DNA from: Pseudomonas sp. URIL14HWK12:I12
Lineage (GTDB): Bacteria > Pseudomonadota > Gammaproteobacteria > Pseudomonadales > Pseudomonadaceae
DNA length: 64,000 bases
Direction of reading: 5' to 3'
Assembly: GCF_003097135.1 (NCBI RefSeq)
Contig: NZ_QEQL01000002.1
Span: 620,001-684,000 of the forward strand
Positions 26,172-34,917 of the stretch are shown here, one piece after another. Below the pieces are notes generated by a model that did not search any database, was not told the origin of the DNA, and was given only the letters and a program-made list of their open reading frames with translations. Made by a program: the position numbers and the translations under genes. Positions within the stretch are counted from its first letter, which is position 1. The number at the start of each line of letters is the position of its first letter.

Positions 26172-28328
26172 ATGTTTTCGCTCGCTCCCCCGTTCGCCCG
26201 CCGGGCGCTTTCCTGCCTGGGTTACGGCGCGGCGCTGGTTTTAAGTGGCGCGGCGTTGGCCGACGATGACGCGCTGGAGCTGGGCAGCGTCGAGGTCACA
26301 GCCGCAGGGCTGGCCCCGAATGAAGAGCAGGCCAGCCGTGCACGGGAGGCCCTGCATCGCCTGCCGGGGGCGAGTAACTATGTGGACCTGCAGCAGGTCG
26401 GCGAGGGCCGCAGCAGCACCAACGCCGACGTGTTTCGCTTGCAACCGGGCGTGTATGCCCAGGCCACCAACAACGAAGGCATCAAGCTGTCGATCCGTGG
26501 CTCGGGCTTGAACCGCGGCCCCGGCGCACACGCCTCGGGGCTGTACGAAACCTTTGATGGCCTGCCGCTGACCGGCCCTGGCGGCACCCCCTACGAGCTC
26601 AAGGAGCCGTTGTGGGCCAGCGGCGTTGAAGTGCTGCGCGGCGCCAACGGCTTCGACCGCGGTGCTTTGGCCCTGGGTGGGGCGGTGAACTACATCAGCC
26701 GCACCGGCCTGGATGCCCCGCTGTTGGGCGTTCATTACGAGGCCGGGAGCAAGGGGTACGCCAAACGCGAGATCAGCTCCGGGCAAGTGCTGGGCGATGC
26801 CGATTACTTTGTCAGCCTCACCGACTCGGCCAGCGACGGCGAGCGCGAGCACAGCGGCGGCAGCGGGCAGGGTGTGGCCGCCAACTTCGGCTATCGCTTC
26901 AGCCCAGAGCTGGAGACCCGGTTCTATTTTCGCTACCGCGAAACCGACAACGACATGCCTGGCAACCTGACCCGTGCGCAAATCGAGCACAACCCCCACG
27001 TTGCCAACGCCGGCTACCTGGCCCGCGATGCCAAGCGCATCGAGCCGGGCAGCACATGGCTTGCCAACAAGACCACTTGGCGTTTCGCCGATAACCAACG
27101 CCTGGAAGCGGGCCTTGCCTACCATGACTACCCCATGGACCTGCGCGAGGGCACCAACCGCATCAAGGTGGCCTACACCGACGTCAGCGGTGTGCTCAAC
27201 TACGTGCGTGACGATGAATTCGCAGGCCGCACCAGCCAGACCACCCTGGGCCTGCGCACCACCCAGGCGATGCCCAACAGTGGCGCTTCCGAATACGTGC
27301 GCACCCCGGCGGGCAATACGGCTGGCTATGCGCCCGGCACCACCACGCGCCACTACAGCTACCTGGGTTCGGACAGCGTGCTGCACTTGGGCAACGAGCT
27401 GCAGTTGGCCGACGACCTGTGGCTGACCAGCGGCATCGCGGCGATCTACACCCGGCGCCAATCGGACGTGACCTACCCCCAGGGCGGCGGTTCGGTCAGC
27501 CAGCACGCCTGGGACTACGCCGCGCGCCTGGGCTTGCGTTGGCAGCTCAGCCCAGGCCTTGAGCTGTACGGCAACCTCAGCCGCTCCGTGGAGCCGCCCC
27601 ATGCCTGGTCGCTGCTGTGGAGCTCGAATCGGTACTTCACCAGCGGCCCGGCCCGCGGGCTGGCACGGCAGGGCATCGACCTGAAGAACCAGAGCGCCAC
27701 CACTCTTGAGGTCGGCGGCCGGGGTGATAGCCCGCTGGGCGCCTGGAGCGCAGCGGTGTACCGCTCTGAAGTGCGCCACGAGCTGTTGAGCGTCGAGACC
27801 CAAGCCGCCACGCCCACCACCTCACAAGTGGTGGCTGAGGTAAACGCCAGCCCCACGGTGCACCAGGGCGTAGAGCTGGGCCTGGAGACGCCGCTGTGGG
27901 AGGGCGGCGCGGCCGGCAAGCTGGCGCTGACCCAAGCCTTCACCTACAGCGATTTCCACTACCGCGACGATGGCCGCTTCGGCAGCAACGCCTTGCCCGG
28001 CATCCCACGCCAGTACTACCAGGCCGAGCTGCGCTACAGCCTGCCCGAGGGGTGGTACGCAGCGGTCAACACCGAGCGTGCCGGGCGACGCGCGGTGGAC
28101 TACGCCAACTCCTATTACACCCGTGCCTATGCGCTCTACGGCGCTCGGCTAGGCTACGCCTCGCCCCGGCAGGCCTGGAGCGGCTGGGTCGACCTGCGCA
28201 ACCTCACCAACGAGCGCTACGCCGCAACGGTCAGCCCCGGTTATGACGACAAGGGCGCAGACGTTGCCCGTTCGTTCCCGGGTGAAGGGCGCGGCGTGTT
28301 CGTAGGGGTGTCCTACGCCTGGCGTTGA
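26172..28328 (+). CDS. TonB-dependent outer-membrane receptor
   Basis: 718 residues from the ATG at 26172, which has AGGA 8 nt upstream; an in-frame ATG three codons earlier has no proper spacing. A signal peptide (ALVLSGAALA before DDDALELG) is followed by a TonB-box-like region ELGSVEVTAAG, a plug domain (LQPGVYAQATNNEGIKLSIR, GVEVLRGANGFDRGALALGG) and a beta-barrel ending in the aromatic-rich GRGVFVGVSYAWR. It imports a scarce ligand across the outer membrane. The barrel class resembles siderophore receptors, but position directly behind gcd makes PQQ, as for E. coli PqqU/YncD, an alternative ligand. That is inference. Confidence 0.92.
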   Translation: MFSLAPPFARRALSCLGYGAALVLSGAALADDDALELGSVEVTAAGLAPNEEQASRAREALHRLPGASNYVDLQQVGEGRSSTNADVFRLQPGVYAQATNNEGIKLSIRGSGLNRGPGAHASGLYETFDGLPLTGPGGTPYELKEPLWASGVEVLRGANGFDRGALALGGAVNYISRTGLDAPLLGVHYEAGSKGYAKREISSGQVLGDADYFVSLTDSASDGEREHSGGSGQGVAANFGYRFSPELETRFYFRYRETDNDMPGNLTRAQIEHNPHVANAGYLARDAKRIEPGSTWLANKTTWRFADNQRLEAGLAYHDYPMDLREGTNRIKVAYTDVSGVLNYVRDDEFAGRTSQTTLGLRTTQAMPNSGASEYVRTPAGNTAGYAPGTTTRHYSYLGSDSVLHLGNELQLADDLWLTSGIAAIYTRRQSDVTYPQGGGSVSQHAWDYAARLGLRWQLSPGLELYGNLSRSVEPPHAWSLLWSSNRYFTSGPARGLARQGIDLKNQSATTLEVGGRGDSPLGAWSAAVYRSEVRHELLSVETQAATPTTSQVVAEVNASPTVHQGVELGLETPLWEGGAAGKLALTQAFTYSDFHYRDDGRFGSNALPGIPRQYYQAELRYSLPEGWYAAVNTERAGRRAVDYANSYYTRAYALYGARLGYASPRQAWSGWVDLRNLTNERYAATVSPGYDDKGADVARSFPGEGRGVFVGVSYAWR

Positions 28329-28448
28329 CGTTGCTGTCAGCGAGGCGCCCGCCGCCGGTGAAGGCGCCCGTTGCTGGGCAGCCGACAGCTGACGCCGCCG
28401 CCACCTGCGCCTACACTTGGCAAATATTTCACGGGACAGGATGGTGCC

Positions 28449-29213
28449 ATGCGAATCGCTCGCTTTGGGCTGTGGGGGTGGCTGGCACTGGTTGCGGCAA
28501 CGGGCCAATGCCTGGCGGCTCCTGCGTTGAGAGTGGTCACCGAAGAGCTACCGCCGTACAACATGATGAGCAGCGATGGCAGGGTCACTGGGCTGTCCAC
28601 CGAGATCGTGCAGGCGGTGATGCGCGAGGCGGGCGCCAGTGCGCGCATCGAAGTGTTGCCCTGGGCGCGGGCCTATGACATGGCATTGAACGTGCCCAAT
28701 GTGCTGATCTACTCAATCGCCCGCACGGCTGAGCGTGAGCCGCTGTTTCAGTGGGTCGGCGCCCTTGCCCCCACCCGGTGGTACCTGTATAGCCTCGCCG
28801 ACCGCCCCGTCAGGCTCGACAACCTGGCCGACGCCCGTGGGCATCAGATCGCAACGGTTCATGAAGATGTCGGCGAGCAATACTTGATCGGCAAAGGCTT
28901 CAAGCCTGGCTCCGAGCTGCAAGCTACCAGCAAGTATGAATACAACTACCGCAAGCTCAAGGTCGATCACGTGGAGCTGTGGATCTCCAATGAGCTCAAC
29001 GCAGTGTACCTGGTGCGCAAGAATGGGGACGACCCGGACAAGGTGCTGGTCAAGAGCCTGGCGCTGCCGGAGCTGTCGCGCGACGAGGGGCTGAGCCTGG
29101 CATTCAGCCGTGGGACGCCGCCGGAAACGGTCGATCGCTTTCGAGCGGCACTGGCCCGCCTGCGTGCCGATGGCACGATCGAGGCGATCCTGAACAAGTG
29201 GCTCAGGGATTAG
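28449..29213 (+). CDS. Periplasmic solute-binding protein, SBP_bac_3-like
   Basis: 254 residues. The signal peptide is cleaved near ATGQCLA-APAL. The mature start LRVVTEELPPYNMMSSDGRVTGLSTEIV is the usual opening of family-3 amino-acid-type binding proteins, and the domain continues to FRAALARLRADGTIEAILNKW. No permease or ATPase lies nearby, so it may serve an unlinked ABC transporter or act as a sensor partner. It is 120 bp after the receptor and ends at a bidirectional hairpin. Ligand unknown. Confidence 0.85.
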   Translation: MRIARFGLWGWLALVAATGQCLAAPALRVVTEELPPYNMMSSDGRVTGLSTEIVQAVMREAGASARIEVLPWARAYDMALNVPNVLIYSIARTAEREPLFQWVGALAPTRWYLYSLADRPVRLDNLADARGHQIATVHEDVGEQYLIGKGFKPGSELQATSKYEYNYRKLKVDHVELWISNELNAVYLVRKNGDDPDKVLVKSLALPELSRDEGLSLAFSRGTPPETVDRFRAALARLRADGTIEAILNKWLRD

Positions 29214-29247
29214 CACCGAACCGCACGTCGGTGTGCAGTTCGGTGCT
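29212..29247. terminator. Bidirectional hairpin between convergent genes
   Basis: AGCACCGAAC-c-GCAC-gtcggt-GTGC-a-GTTCGGTGCT: ten plus four pairs around one mismatch. It occupies nearly all of the space between the convergent binding-protein and carboxynorspermidine dehydrogenase genes. Confidence 0.65.
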
Positions 29248-29258
29248 GGGGGCGCAGC

Positions 29259-30500
29259 TTACTTGGCGTTCCAGGCGCGGTCGCCGTGCTCGTCCTTGAT
29301 GCGAGTCGGCAAGCCCATTACGTCCAGTGCTTCCAGGAACGGCTCGGCCGGCAGCTCCTCGACGTTGGCCATGCGTTGCACATCCCAAACGCCGCGGGCG
29401 ACCAGCAGCGCTGCGGCCACAGGTGGCACGCCAGCGGTGTAGGAAATGCCCTGGCTATCGGTCTCGGCGTAGGCTTGTTCATGGTCGGCCACGTTGTAGA
29501 TGAACAGCTCGCGCGGCTGGCCACCTTTGGTGCCCTTGACCAGATCGCCGATGCAGGTCTTGCCGGTGTAGCCCGGCGCCAGCGAAGCGGGGTCGGGGAG
29601 CACGGCCTTGACCACCTTCAGCGGCACCACTTCCAGGCCTTCGGCTGTTTTGACCGGCTGCTCGGACAGCAGGCCCAGGTTCTTGAGCACGGTGAACACG
29701 TTGATGTAGTGCTCGCCGAAGCTCATCCAGAAGCGCACGTTGGGCACGTCGAGGTTCTTGGAGATCGAGTGCACTTCGTCATGGCCGGTCAGGTACAGGC
29801 TTTGCTCGCCTACCACCGGCAGGTCGTCGGTGCGCTTGACTTCGAACATGCTGTTGCTGGTCCACTGGCTGTTCTGCCAGCTCCACACCTGCCCGGTGAA
29901 CTCGCGAAAGTTGATTTCCGGGTCGAAGTTGGTGGCGAAGTACTTGCCGTGGGAGCCGGCATTGACGTCGAGGATGTCGATCGAGTCAATGCGGTCGAAA
30001 TACTGTTGTTGCGCCAATGCGGCGTACGCATTGACAACGCCCGGGTCGAAACCCACGCCAAGAATGGCGGTGACGTTCTTCTGCTGGCACTCTTGGAGGT
30101 GTTTCCACTCGTAGTTGCCGTACCAGGGCGGTGTTTCGCAGATCTTGCCGGGTTCTTCGTGAATGGCGGTGTCCAGGTAGGCGGCGCCGGTATCGATGCA
30201 AGCGCGCAGCACCGACATGTTCAAGAAGGCGGAGCCAACGTTGATCACGATCTGCGATTCGGTTTCGCGGATCAGCGCCTTGGTGGCCTCGATGTCGAGG
30301 GCGTTCAGCGCGAAGGCGTGGATCTCGGCCGGTTGCTTGAGGCTACCCTTGGCCTTGACGCTGTCGATGATGGCCTGGCATTTGGAGATGTTCCGTGACG
30401 CGATAGCGATACGACCTAGCTCGTCGTTGTGCTGCGCGCACTTGTGGGCCACCACCTTGGCGACACCTCCTGCACCAATGATAAGAACGTTCTTCTTCAA
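29259..30500 (-). CDS. Carboxynorspermidine dehydrogenase (saccharopine dehydrogenase-like)
   Basis: 413 residues. NVLIIGAGGVAKVVAHKCAQ is the Rossmann nucleotide site, and the sequence continues through YLDTAIHEEPGKICETPPWY and VGFDPGVVNAYAALA as in bacterial CANSDH. It condenses aspartate semialdehyde with putrescine or diaminopropane to carboxyspermidine or carboxynorspermidine using NADPH. I chose a TTG start at 30500 because the family N-terminus is (M)KKNVLIIGAGG and an AAGGAG sits 11 nt upstream; the more distal ATG starts would add 7-17 unsupported residues. Its partner decarboxylase follows 142 bp downstream on the same strand in the opposite genomic order (at 30643-31740 it is upstream in transcription). 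Confidence 0.92.
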   Translation of the reverse strand: MKKNVLIIGAGGVAKVVAHKCAQHNDELGRIAIASRNISKCQAIIDSVKAKGSLKQPAEIHAFALNALDIEATKALIRETESQIVINVGSAFLNMSVLRACIDTGAAYLDTAIHEEPGKICETPPWYGNYEWKHLQECQQKNVTAILGVGFDPGVVNAYAALAQQQYFDRIDSIDILDVNAGSHGKYFATNFDPEINFREFTGQVWSWQNSQWTSNSMFEVKRTDDLPVVGEQSLYLTGHDEVHSISKNLDVPNVRFWMSFGEHYINVFTVLKNLGLLSEQPVKTAEGLEVVPLKVVKAVLPDPASLAPGYTGKTCIGDLVKGTKGGQPRELFIYNVADHEQAYAETDSQGISYTAGVPPVAAALLVARGVWDVQRMANVEELPAEPFLEALDVMGLPTRIKDEHGDRAWNAK

Positions 30501-30642
30501 TTTCTCTGTGTCTCCTTGCATGAGGCCGATGGGCTCTGGATTGAAATGCAACAGCTAGGGAAGGCCGGCTTGCCGGGCGACGAGGCGCCTAAGCTGGGCG
30601 CAGCGCTGAAGGCCCTGCGGCGTTCAGCGCTTGCCACCCCAC

Positions 30643-31740
30643 TTACGACAAGCTGCTCAGGTAATCGTCGAAACCGAATTCGCGTACCAGTTCGATACTG
30701 CCATCGAGTTGTTTCACAACGATGGACGGCATTTTCAGGCCGTTGAACCAGTTCTTCTTGACCATGGTGTAGCCGGCAGCGTCCACGAACGAGAGCCGGT
30801 CGCCGATTGCCAGTGGGCGATCGAAGCGGTATTCGCCAAAAATGTCGCCGGCCAGGCACGATTTGCCGCACACCATGTAGGTGTGCTCGCCGTCGTTGGG
30901 GGCCATCTTGGCGTCGAGGCGGTAGATCAACAGGTCGAGCATGTGCGCCTCGATGGAGCTATCGACCACCGCCAGGTGCTTGCCGTTGTAGAGGGTGTCG
31001 AGCACGGTCACTTCCAGCGAAGCGCTCTGAGTGATCGCAGCCTCTCCCGGCTCCAAGTACACCTGCACGCCGAACTTCTCCGAGAAAGCCTTCAAGCGCG
31101 CACAGAATGCATCGAGCGCGTAGCCCTCGCCGGTAAAGTGAATGCCGCCGCCCAGGCTCACCCAGCTCACTTGGTGCAGCAGGTGCCCGAAGCGCTCTTC
31201 GATGGTGCCCAGCATCTGGTCGAACAGGCCGAAGTCGCCGTTTTCGCAATTGTTGTGGAACATGAAGCCGGAGACCTGGCCGATGACTGCCTCGATCTTG
31301 GCCGGGTCCCATTCGCCCAGGCGGCTGAAGGGGCGCGCCGGGTCGGCCAGCAGGTAGTCCGAGGAGCTGACTTGCGGGTTCACCCGCAGGCCGCGCACCT
31401 TGCCTTCGCTGGCTTGGGCAAAGCGTTGCAGCTGGCCGATAGAGTTGAAGATGATCTTGTCGCAGTTCTCCAGCATCTCGCCGATTTCATCGTCGGCCCA
31501 GGCCACGCTGTAGGCATGGGTTTCGCCTTCGAACTTCTGGCGGCCGAGCTTGAGCTCGTAGAGCGAGGAGGAGGTGGTGCCGTCCATGTACTGCTGCATC
31601 AGGTCGAACACCGACCAGGTCGCGAAGCACTTGAGCGCCAGCAAGGCCTTGGCCCCGGAGTTTTCCCGCACGTAGGCGATCTTCTCGAGGTTCTTGAGCA
31701 GCTTCTGTTTGTCGATCAGGTAATAGGGCGTCTTGAGCAT
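30643..31740 (-). CDS. nspC: Carboxynorspermidine decarboxylase
   Basis: 365 residues. The fold-III PLP decarboxylase pattern is visible: KALLALKCFATWSVFDLM holds the PLP lysine, VSLGGGIHFTGEGY the phosphate loop, and VCGKSCLAGDIFGEYRFDRP the second-subunit catalytic Cys region. It decarboxylates carboxyspermidine or carboxynorspermidine to the polyamine. The start at 31740 has GGAGG 8 nt upstream; a longer frame of 14 codons is unsupported. Transcription runs from this gene towards the dehydrogenase, so the pair forms an alternative spermidine route that does not need S-adenosylmethionine decarboxylase. Confidence 0.93.
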   Translation of the reverse strand: MLKTPYYLIDKQKLLKNLEKIAYVRENSGAKALLALKCFATWSVFDLMQQYMDGTTSSSLYELKLGRQKFEGETHAYSVAWADDEIGEMLENCDKIIFNSIGQLQRFAQASEGKVRGLRVNPQVSSSDYLLADPARPFSRLGEWDPAKIEAVIGQVSGFMFHNNCENGDFGLFDQMLGTIEERFGHLLHQVSWVSLGGGIHFTGEGYALDAFCARLKAFSEKFGVQVYLEPGEAAITQSASLEVTVLDTLYNGKHLAVVDSSIEAHMLDLLIYRLDAKMAPNDGEHTYMVCGKSCLAGDIFGEYRFDRPLAIGDRLSFVDAAGYTMVKKNWFNGLKMPSIVVKQLDGSIELVREFGFDDYLSSLS

Positions 31741-31970
31741 TTCAAGGCCTCCGGCGCGGCCAGCCAAAAAAAAGACACGCATTGTGCCGATAGTTGGCCC
31801 GGGGCGAAAGAGACCGTAGCGCTTTTAGTGCCGGTCGCCGCGCCCGCTCACACCTTGGCTGATCAATGGTGCCCAGTGATCAGCCAGTGCCTTTCGATGA
31901 ACTCGAAGGTGAGCAGAAAACGAGCCGGTACTGCCTCGGTCGCGCAGCCTCGGCCACCTTGCCAGTGATC

Positions 31971-31993
31971 ATATTGTTATAATATAACATTAA
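31971..31993 (+). promoter_or_regulatory. Zur box
   Basis: The perfect dyad GTTATA-A-TATAAC at 31976-31988, in the context ATATTGTTATAATATAACAT, closely matches the Zur consensus GAAATGTTATANTATAACAT. It lies 36 bp before the COG0523 GTPase start, so the GTPase-dksA2 operon should be induced by zinc starvation. Confidence 0.85.
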
Positions 31994-32028
31994 AAAGCTT
32001 GATCTCACTGCCCGTCGGAGTCGCACCC

Positions 32029-33246
32029 ATGAACCCTGCTAGCGCAGCTCGCGCTTTACCCGTCACCGTGCTTTCAGGCTTTCTGGGCGCCGGCAAGACC
32101 ACGTTGCTCAACCATATCCTCAACAACCGCGAAGGCCGCCGGGTGGCGGTGATCGTTAACGACATGTCCGAGGTCAACATCGACGCCTCGCTGGTCCGCG
32201 ACGGCGGCGCACAGTTATCGCGCACCGATGAAAAGCTCGTGGAAATGAGCAACGGCTGCATTTGCTGCACCCTGCGCGAAGACCTGCTGTTGGAAGTCGA
32301 GCGCTTGGCCCGTGCCGGGCGCTTCGATCAATTGGTGATCGAGTCCACCGGCATCTCCGAGCCGCTGCCGGTGGCCGAAACCTTCACCTTCACCGGCGAA
32401 GACGGCAGCAGCCTGTCCGACCATGCGCGGCTCGACACGCTGGTGACCGTGGTCGATGGCTTCAATTTTCTCAATGACTATGTCTCGCGCGACAGCATCC
32501 AGGCGCGCGGCCAGTCCATGGGCGAGCAAGATACTCGCACCGTGGTCGACCTGTTGGTGGACCAGGTGGAGTTCTGCGACGTGATCGTACTGAACAAGCT
32601 TGACCTGATCGATGCAGCGCAGCGCGACCAACTGGTCGGGATTCTTCGTGGCCTCAACCCGCGCGCGCGCATTGTCCAGGCGCAGTTTGGGCAAGTGCCG
32701 CTGGAGCACGTACTGGGCACGGGGCTGTTCGATTTCGAGCAGGCTGCCAGTGCCCCCGGTTGGCTGGCCGAGCTGCGCGGTGAGCATGTACCTGAAACCG
32801 AGGCGTACGGCATCAGCAGTTTCGTCTACCGGGCGCGGCGGCCCTTTCACCCCAAGCGCTTTCACCAGGTGGTAGGCCGGGAGTGGAGCGGGGTGATCCG
32901 CTCCAAGGGTTACTTCTGGCTCGCGAGCACACCGGCGTTCGCCTGGAACTGGTCACAAGCTGGCGCCGTCGCCCGGCACGGCCGTGCCGGCTACTGGTGG
33001 GCGGCGGTGCCCAAGGAGCGCTGGCCCGAGGAGGCCGAGACGCGGGCGGCCATCGACAGGAACTGGCACGAAGGCACGGGCGATGCGCGCCAGGAGCTGG
33101 TGCTGATCGGCATCGGCATGGACCCGCAACACCTGACCGCCATGCTTGACGGCTGCCTGCTCACCGACGCGGAGATGGCGCTCAAGCCCAATGGCTGGAT
33201 GCGCTTCGAAGATCCCTTCGCCGCCAGCGGAGCCGGCAATGACTGA
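32029..33246 (+). CDS. COG0523/CobW-family GTPase, zinc-starvation type (ZigA-like)
   Basis: 405 residues. [18 protein letters not shown] is the Walker [12 protein letters not shown] carries the Cys-x-Cys-Cys metal site of G3E GTPases, and [10 protein letters not shown] is the NKxD guanine motif. The C-terminal CobW domain follows ([21 protein letters not shown]). Zur-controlled members act as zinc metallochaperones that hand zinc to essential enzymes under limitation. A Zur box is directly upstream and dksA2 overlaps the end by 8 bp. This order matches the zinc-responsive PA5535-PA5536 pair of P. aeruginosa. Confidence 0.93.
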   Translation: MNPASAARALPVTVLSGFLGAGKTTLLNHILNNREGRRVAVIVNDMSEVNIDASLVRDGGAQLSRTDEKLVEMSNGCICCTLREDLLLEVERLARAGRFDQLVIESTGISEPLPVAETFTFTGEDGSSLSDHARLDTLVTVVDGFNFLNDYVSRDSIQARGQSMGEQDTRTVVDLLVDQVEFCDVIVLNKLDLIDAAQRDQLVGILRGLNPRARIVQAQFGQVPLEHVLGTGLFDFEQAASAPGWLAELRGEHVPETEAYGISSFVYRARRPFHPKRFHQVVGREWSGVIRSKGYFWLASTPAFAWNWSQAGAVARHGRAGYWWAAVPKERWPEEAETRAAIDRNWHEGTGDARQELVLIGIGMDPQHLTAMLDGCLLTDAEMALKPNGWMRFEDPFAASGAGND

Positions 33247-33649
33247 ACAGGAACTGCTCGCCCAGCCTGCCGATGCCTACATGGATGGCGTTCAGCAGCA
33301 GTTTTTCCGCGACCTGCTGATGGCCCAGCGCGGGGAGCTGCAGGCGCGCATCGACGGCGAGCTTGAAGGCCTGCGCGACTATCAGCCGCAGGCTGATCCT
33401 TCGGATGTGGGCAGTGTCGAGGAGCAGCGCCGTTGGCAATTGCGCATGCTCGAACGGGAAAAGAAGCTGCTGGACAAGATCGACGACGCCCTCGAGCGCC
33501 TGGCCCGCGGCGAATACGGCTGGTGCCGGGAGACGGGCGAGCCGATTGGCCTGCGCCGCCTGCTCATTCGCCCCACCGCGACCTTGAGCATAGAGGCCAA
33601 GGAGCGCCAGGAGCAGCGCGAGATGCACCAGCGCCACGTGCGCGAATGA
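33239..33649 (+). CDS. dksA2: Zinc-independent DksA paralogue, DksA2
   Basis: 136 residues. The coiled-coil tip keeps the two acidic residues (DPSD, residues 53-56) needed in the RNA polymerase secondary channel. The four zinc ligands of DksA are changed to Cys96, Thr99, Ser117 and Ala120 ([20 protein letters not shown]), so no zinc can be held in the normal way. This is the pattern of P. aeruginosa DksA2, which replaces DksA in ppGpp-dependent transcription control when zinc is scarce. It overlaps the preceding GTPase gene by 8 bp and shares its Zur box. Confidence 0.93.
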   Translation: MTEQELLAQPADAYMDGVQQQFFRDLLMAQRGELQARIDGELEGLRDYQPQADPSDVGSVEEQRRWQLRMLEREKKLLDKIDDALERLARGEYGWCRETGEPIGLRRLLIRPTATLSIEAKERQEQREMHQRHVRE

Positions 33650-33655
33650 GCCCGC

Positions 33656-33687
33656 GCGCCCGCTGCGCTCAAGGCTGCAGCGGGCGC
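33656..33687. terminator. Hairpin between convergent genes
   Basis: GCGCCCGCTGC-N10-GCAGCGGGCGC: an eleven-pair GC stem between dksA2 and the convergent lipoprotein gene. No strong T-run is visible on the plus strand, so it may act as a bidirectional block. Confidence 0.55.
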
Positions 33688-33701
33688 TGAAAGGCCAGGG
33701 C

Positions 33702-34667
33702 TCAGAAGCGGCAGTCGTCGCGGTTCAGGGCATTGATCAGGTTGGCGTAGTCTTGCTGGAAGCCTTCGGCATCACGCTTTTGCGTGCTGAAGTAGGCACC
33801 GGCCGGGCTGGCGTTCTTGTAGTCGCCACGGCGCGCATGCTGGATCGACGAGCGTGCGTCGCCGATGAACTGGTTCATCGGTGAAAGCGCCGAGTCGCAG
33901 CCCTGAGGCTGCTTGGCACGCACTTTGGCATCCCACTTCTGCACCATGTCGGCGGCCGCATTGATGTCCTGCTCGAAGGCCTTTGCCGACGCTTCGCTGC
34001 CCTGCGCGTTGAAGAAGTCGCGGCCGCTGCGCATGGCCTTCTTGGCGGTCAGCACGATGCCGGCGCGGTAATACTCGGCGGTGTCCTTTTCAGCATTGTC
34101 GAAGGCAGCCTGGGTGTTGATCTCGTCACGTTTGCGCAACCCGTCGTAGAACTGCTCCTGGGCGGCGATCACCGCGTGCATCGCATCGATGAAGGCTGGC
34201 TGCATTTCGCGTGCCTTCTGGCCGCCGTCGGCCAGGTAACCCTTGGAGTCGGCGTAGGGGCCCAGTTGCGCCTGGATCGGCTGCAGGTCGCTCAGGGCCT
34301 TGACCATGGCCTTGGCTGGCGCATCCAGCTCAGGCATGTCGTAAGGGATCGCCATGGCCTTGTTCAGCAGGGTGAGTTGCCGCGAGATGGCGGTGTCGCT
34401 GACGCTGTAGTAGTCATCCAGAGGCTTGCCCGACGCCAGTTGAGCGGGGATGTATTTTTCGTAGGTCTGCAGTACATCGGAGAAAGCCGGGCCGGTGTTC
34501 GCCGCGTCGACGTAGGCATTGTATTTCTCGATTTCGGTCTGCTGCTGGCGCGTCTGCTGCTGCTGTTTCTCGCCGGCAGGTTTGGCAGTGTTGTCGCCAT
34601 TGCCGCAACCGCTCAGCAGCAGCCCCGTGCACACCAGAGTGGCGGCCAGCGTACGTCTCAGATCCAC
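33702..34667 (-). CDS. DUF3829 lipoprotein (YiiG-like)
   Basis: 321 residues. The signal ends with the lipobox LLLSGC before GNGDNTAKPAG, so it is a predicted lipoprotein. The mature part is mostly helical and lacks membrane segments (EIEKYNAYVDAANTGPAFSD, QPAFIDAMHAVIAAQEQFYD). I chose the GTG at 34667, which has AAGGAG 8 nt upstream; the upstream ATG would give a less typical signal. The function of this family is unknown. It is monocistronic. Confidence 0.82.
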   Translation of the reverse strand: MDLRRTLAATLVCTGLLLSGCGNGDNTAKPAGEKQQQQTRQQQTEIEKYNAYVDAANTGPAFSDVLQTYEKYIPAQLASGKPLDDYYSVSDTAISRQLTLLNKAMAIPYDMPELDAPAKAMVKALSDLQPIQAQLGPYADSKGYLADGGQKAREMQPAFIDAMHAVIAAQEQFYDGLRKRDEINTQAAFDNAEKDTAEYYRAGIVLTAKKAMRSGRDFFNAQGSEASAKAFEQDINAAADMVQKWDAKVRAKQPQGCDSALSPMNQFIGDARSSIQHARRGDYKNASPAGAYFSTQKRDAEGFQQDYANLINALNRDDCRF

Positions 34668-34917
34668 GGTAGTTCTCCTTCTAGGCAGTAGCCCCATAAA
34701 CGCGGGGCGGGCCAGTATAGGGCTGGCCAGCGCGCGTCCCTGTTGCGCCGGTCGACGCGCACAACAATCAGGGCAACTGGCACAAGTGACACCTGCGCAT
34801 CGTCTAAATGACGCCTGCTTTAGCCTTATCGACGGAACCTAACCCCGTGCCAAGCTTTCTTAAGCTCGACCTGCCCCTGCATCGTGCGGGGGATGATGAC
34901 GTAGCCTTGCCACTGCC

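Noticed and set aside
26241..27803. A 520-residue open frame antisense to the TonB receptor
   Set aside because: The plus strand encodes a complete receptor with signal peptide, plug and barrel. The antisense frame is a codon-bias artefact.
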